DNA of 64,000 nucleotides from positions 124,001-188,000 of the forward strand of contig CAWBXZ010000018.1 in the NCBI GenBank assembly GCA_963792855.1. Reading direction: 5' to 3'. A program made the translations under genes and the position numbers. Below the pieces are notes generated by a model. The model saw nothing but the letters and a program-made list of their open reading frames with translations, searched no databases and was not told where the DNA came from. The first letter of the stretch is position 1. The number at the start of each line of letters is the position of its first letter. Of the stretch, positions 61,749 through 64,000 are shown one piece after another. The stretch comes from SG8-40 sp963792855 (GTDB taxonomy: Bacteria; Pseudomonadota; Gammaproteobacteria; Burkholderiales; Eutrophovitaceae).

Positions 61749-63990
61749 GGCGCGAAGACCGGATGTGAACGTGTTCCCCGTTTTCAGGGCGAGTCGGAGA
61801 TTCGCATTTCTGCACCGGCTGTCGCGGGTTTGGCTAATCGGGATCGCCGCGCTGCTGGTTTCACCTCTCGCACGTGCACAGTTGCTCGATGAAATCCAGA
61901 TCAAGCGGGCAGGTGACTACGCCGAAATCGAAGTGCGTTTTTCGCTGCGCGTGCAGTACCTGCGGCACTTTCCCAAGGAAGAAGGCGATGTGCTGCGGAT
62001 AAACGTGTCGCTGGTGCCGGTCGATGGTCTCCCGCCGCTCGCGGTGAGGGAGATCCGACGGTCGCCTCAAAACGATCTCTTGCCGCCATTCACCGTTACT
62101 TATCCGGATCAGACCGGCGCCGTGCTCATTGAGTTCGCCGCGCCCGTGAAGTTCAAGGTCGGGCCGGGAAGCGACACACGCTCGATTCGTGTGCGGGTGC
62201 CTTTGCCTCCCGGAAAACTCTTGCCGCCCAAAAGGGCACCGGAAGAAGGGGCTGCCGGTGCCGGGAAACCTGCCGCGGGTATCGAACTCGGGACGCCAGG
62301 CGCGCTTCTGCCGGTACCGCCTACGCCCACGCCAGGCGGTCAGCCGCTAGCGCCAGGTAGTGTCGACGCAGAAGCAACCAGACTGATGGAGCAAGCCCGC
62401 TCGGCAATTGAAGAGGGCGACTACGCAAGTGCGATTGACGCACTGAACCGCGCGCTAAACCTGCCGCCCAATCTCATGTCACGGGAAGCACAGGAGCTCG
62501 CGGGCGTGGCACGCCAGTTAAATGGGGAGATTGCGAAGGCGCGAGCCGAATACGAGCTTTACCTGAAACTTTATCCCGAAGGCGCTGGCGCCGACCGCGT
62601 TCGCGACCGGCTTGCCGGACTTGGCGCCGGCGGCGAGCAAGGGAGAAAAGACATTGTCCTCAGCGAGTCGCGCGGCGTGGAAAAAATGCTATACGGCAGT
62701 CTGTCACAGTACTACTACAACGGTGCGACGAGAATCGATACCAGTGACAAGACGACATTGTTGCCAAACTCCGAGCAGTTCACTTTTACCGACCAGTCGA
62801 CATTGATCTCGTCGATCGATCTCACCGGTCGCGTGCGCGGCGATACCAGCGATGCCCGTATCGTCGTTCGTGACACCTATAGCGCTGATTTCCTGGCCGA
62901 CGGTGAAGACGAAAACCGGCTCTACGCTGCCTACCTCGAATACGACCGCAAAGACTGGGGGCTGTCGTTGGTCGGGGGACGGCAGTCTCCGCCAACGGGT
63001 GGAGTAGTCGAGCGATTCGACGGTGGCTATATCCGGAAGTCGCTCGGCCGGTGGTTTCGGGTCTTCGGGCTTGCCGGCGAGCCCGTCGTCTACGATATTG
63101 ACTCTGACAGGTTCTTCTACGAAGGTGGTGTCGAAATCGGGCGCAACGGCGATCCCTGGGGCCTCACGTTGTACGGATTCGAACAGACGATTGACGGCAT
63201 CGCGGATCGCCGTACCGTCGGCGGTGAGCTTCGCTATTTCAGTAAAGGGTCATCCGTCTACAGCATGTTTGACTACGACATACTTTACGAAGACCTTAAC
63301 ATCATGCTGACGCAGGGAAACTGGCAGAATTCGCATCGGACCAGTGTCAATATCATTATCGATCGCCGCAAGACGCCAACATTGCAGACGGCGAATGCGT
63401 TGATCGGCGAACCCGTAACATCGATTCAGGAATTGCTTGACAACGGTGTGACTGCAGAAACGCTCCGTGACCGTGCCGCTGCCGTGACCGCGGACTCCAC
63501 GTTGTACCTGCTCGGCATTACGCAGACAGTCAATGATCACTGGCAGCTGGGAGGGGACGCGAGGGCGAACCGGGTCTCTGCCACCGAGGGAACCAGTTTG
63601 CTTCCGCCCGCCCCGGACACCGGCTGGATTTTTACCTATACCCTGCAAACGACAGCGACAGCAATTTTCAGTCGCGCCGATGTCAACGTGCTCAGCGTCG
63701 GTTTTATCGAAGCCCCGACCTATAGCGGTCCGCTCGTGCTGCTGAGCAACACGACGAGTTGGCGAAACTGGCGAATCGAGCCGGCCGTTCGGTACTATAG
63801 TCAGAACGATGAGGCAGGCACAAAGCTTACGCGTTTTAACGGCGGATTGCGCCTCAGCTACCGGGTTCGCAACAGCGTTAGCCTCGAGATCGAGGCCGGA
63901 TACGAGGTAACGAATACGGACAGCGTGTTTGCCGACGACGAGACGAAGCGCGAATTCTATTCGGTCGGTTATCGCTGGGACTTCGACTGA
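61738..63990 (+). CDS. TPR and outer-membrane beta-barrel protein (porin of the electron conduit)
   Basis: The 750-residue protein has a signal peptide (ending SPLARA-Q, about residue 41), an N-terminal beta-rich domain (45-160), a Pro/Gly-rich linker (about 165-205), two to three TPR-like helical repeats (about 210-300, SAIEEGDYASAIDALNRAL) and a beta-barrel to the end, with alternating strands (RLYAAYLEYDRKDW, GGELRYFSKGSSVYSMFDYD, REFYSVGYRWDFD). It overlaps the cytochrome gene by 11 bp, so the two are coupled. It is a good candidate for the pore around a cytochrome; MtrB-type N-terminal CxxC is not seen. Confidence 0.85.
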   Translation: MSGRARRPDVNVFPVFRASRRFAFLHRLSRVWLIGIAALLVSPLARAQLLDEIQIKRAGDYAEIEVRFSLRVQYLRHFPKEEGDVLRINVSLVPVDGLPPLAVREIRRSPQNDLLPPFTVTYPDQTGAVLIEFAAPVKFKVGPGSDTRSIRVRVPLPPGKLLPPKRAPEEGAAGAGKPAAGIELGTPGALLPVPPTPTPGGQPLAPGSVDAEATRLMEQARSAIEEGDYASAIDALNRALNLPPNLMSREAQELAGVARQLNGEIAKARAEYELYLKLYPEGAGADRVRDRLAGLGAGGEQGRKDIVLSESRGVEKMLYGSLSQYYYNGATRIDTSDKTTLLPNSEQFTFTDQSTLISSIDLTGRVRGDTSDARIVVRDTYSADFLADGEDENRLYAAYLEYDRKDWGLSLVGGRQSPPTGGVVERFDGGYIRKSLGRWFRVFGLAGEPVVYDIDSDRFFYEGGVEIGRNGDPWGLTLYGFEQTIDGIADRRTVGGELRYFSKGSSVYSMFDYDILYEDLNIMLTQGNWQNSHRTSVNIIIDRRKTPTLQTANALIGEPVTSIQELLDNGVTAETLRDRAAAVTADSTLYLLGITQTVNDHWQLGGDARANRVSATEGTSLLPPAPDTGWIFTYTLQTTATAIFSRADVNVLSVGFIEAPTYSGPLVLLSNTTSWRNWRIEPAVRYYSQNDEAGTKLTRFNGGLRLSYRVRNSVSLEIEAGYEVTNTDSVFADDETKREFYSVGYRWDFD

Positions 63991-64000
63991 TCCGGCTCGC

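Overview
The window looks like chromosomal DNA of a GC-rich proteobacterium, most likely a beta- or gammaproteobacterium. That rests on the gene content: a cytochrome c4-type diheme protein, a DegP/MucD protease, the LemA/TPM operon, a DinB with an N-terminal insertion, and TTG/GTG starts with good Shine-Dalgarno sites. No rRNA, tRNA, phage, transposase or CRISPR array was seen. Placement is inferred from gene content only.

Layout. 1-5.4 kb: the 3' part of apbE with a small multi-His membrane protein, a 183-bp MITE-like repeat, a SIMPL-domain protein, an IlvD/Edd sugar-acid dehydratase and a class III nucleotide cyclase. 5.4-13 kb (mostly minus strand): a PAS-PAS-GGDEF diguanylate cyclase, DegP, an NlpC/P60 lipoprotein coupled to an M20 deacylase, an acyl-CoA ligase and the decayed remains of a second ligase. 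13.7-24 kb: an SDR, DadA, cytochrome c4, a 1-Cys peroxiredoxin, a nitronate monooxygenase-like enzyme, a TauD-type dioxygenase, a DUF123 protein, an ABM protein, a second MITE copy and a split transketolase operon. 24-45.5 kb: general housekeeping, transport and envelope genes, including a patatin with an outer-membrane barrel, DMT and MFS transporters, a DksA-like protein, an AI-2E-family protein, MscS, a PHB-type esterase, glyoxalase II, PhyH, DinB, lemA with two TPM proteins, and two phospholipase D-type proteins. 46-55 kb: a HisD-family dehydrogenase with an SDR, a frameshifted sufU, an orphan phnM/DUF1045 pair, a PPOX-fold protein, a Mut7-C RNase-like protein, a third PLD-family lipoprotein and a YajD-like HNH protein.

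The most interesting region is the right end, 55.3-64 kb. A membrane-anchored Fe-S/FAD oxidoreductase is divergent from four plus-strand genes: a membrane protein with several transmembrane His residues (possible b-type cytochrome), a protein with 24 CXXCH motifs, a second heme protein with 23 CXXCH plus one CX4CH built on a strict 141-bp tandem repeat, and a TPR/beta-barrel outer-membrane protein. Together they have the parts of a trans-envelope electron conduit (NAD(P)H or quinone side, inner membrane, periplasm, porin, cell surface). The composition matches what has been called a PCC3-type porin-cytochrome cluster in neutrophilic iron oxidisers. It is not MtrCAB-like. The Fe-S partner has Ser and His in place of one Cys in each of its two cluster motifs, and the tandem-repeat cytochrome shows signs of recent repeat expansion.

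Other points of note are two copies of an inverted-repeat element sitting at gene 3' ends, two short tandem hairpin arrays, and two well-supported pseudogenes (acyl-CoA ligase and sufU).
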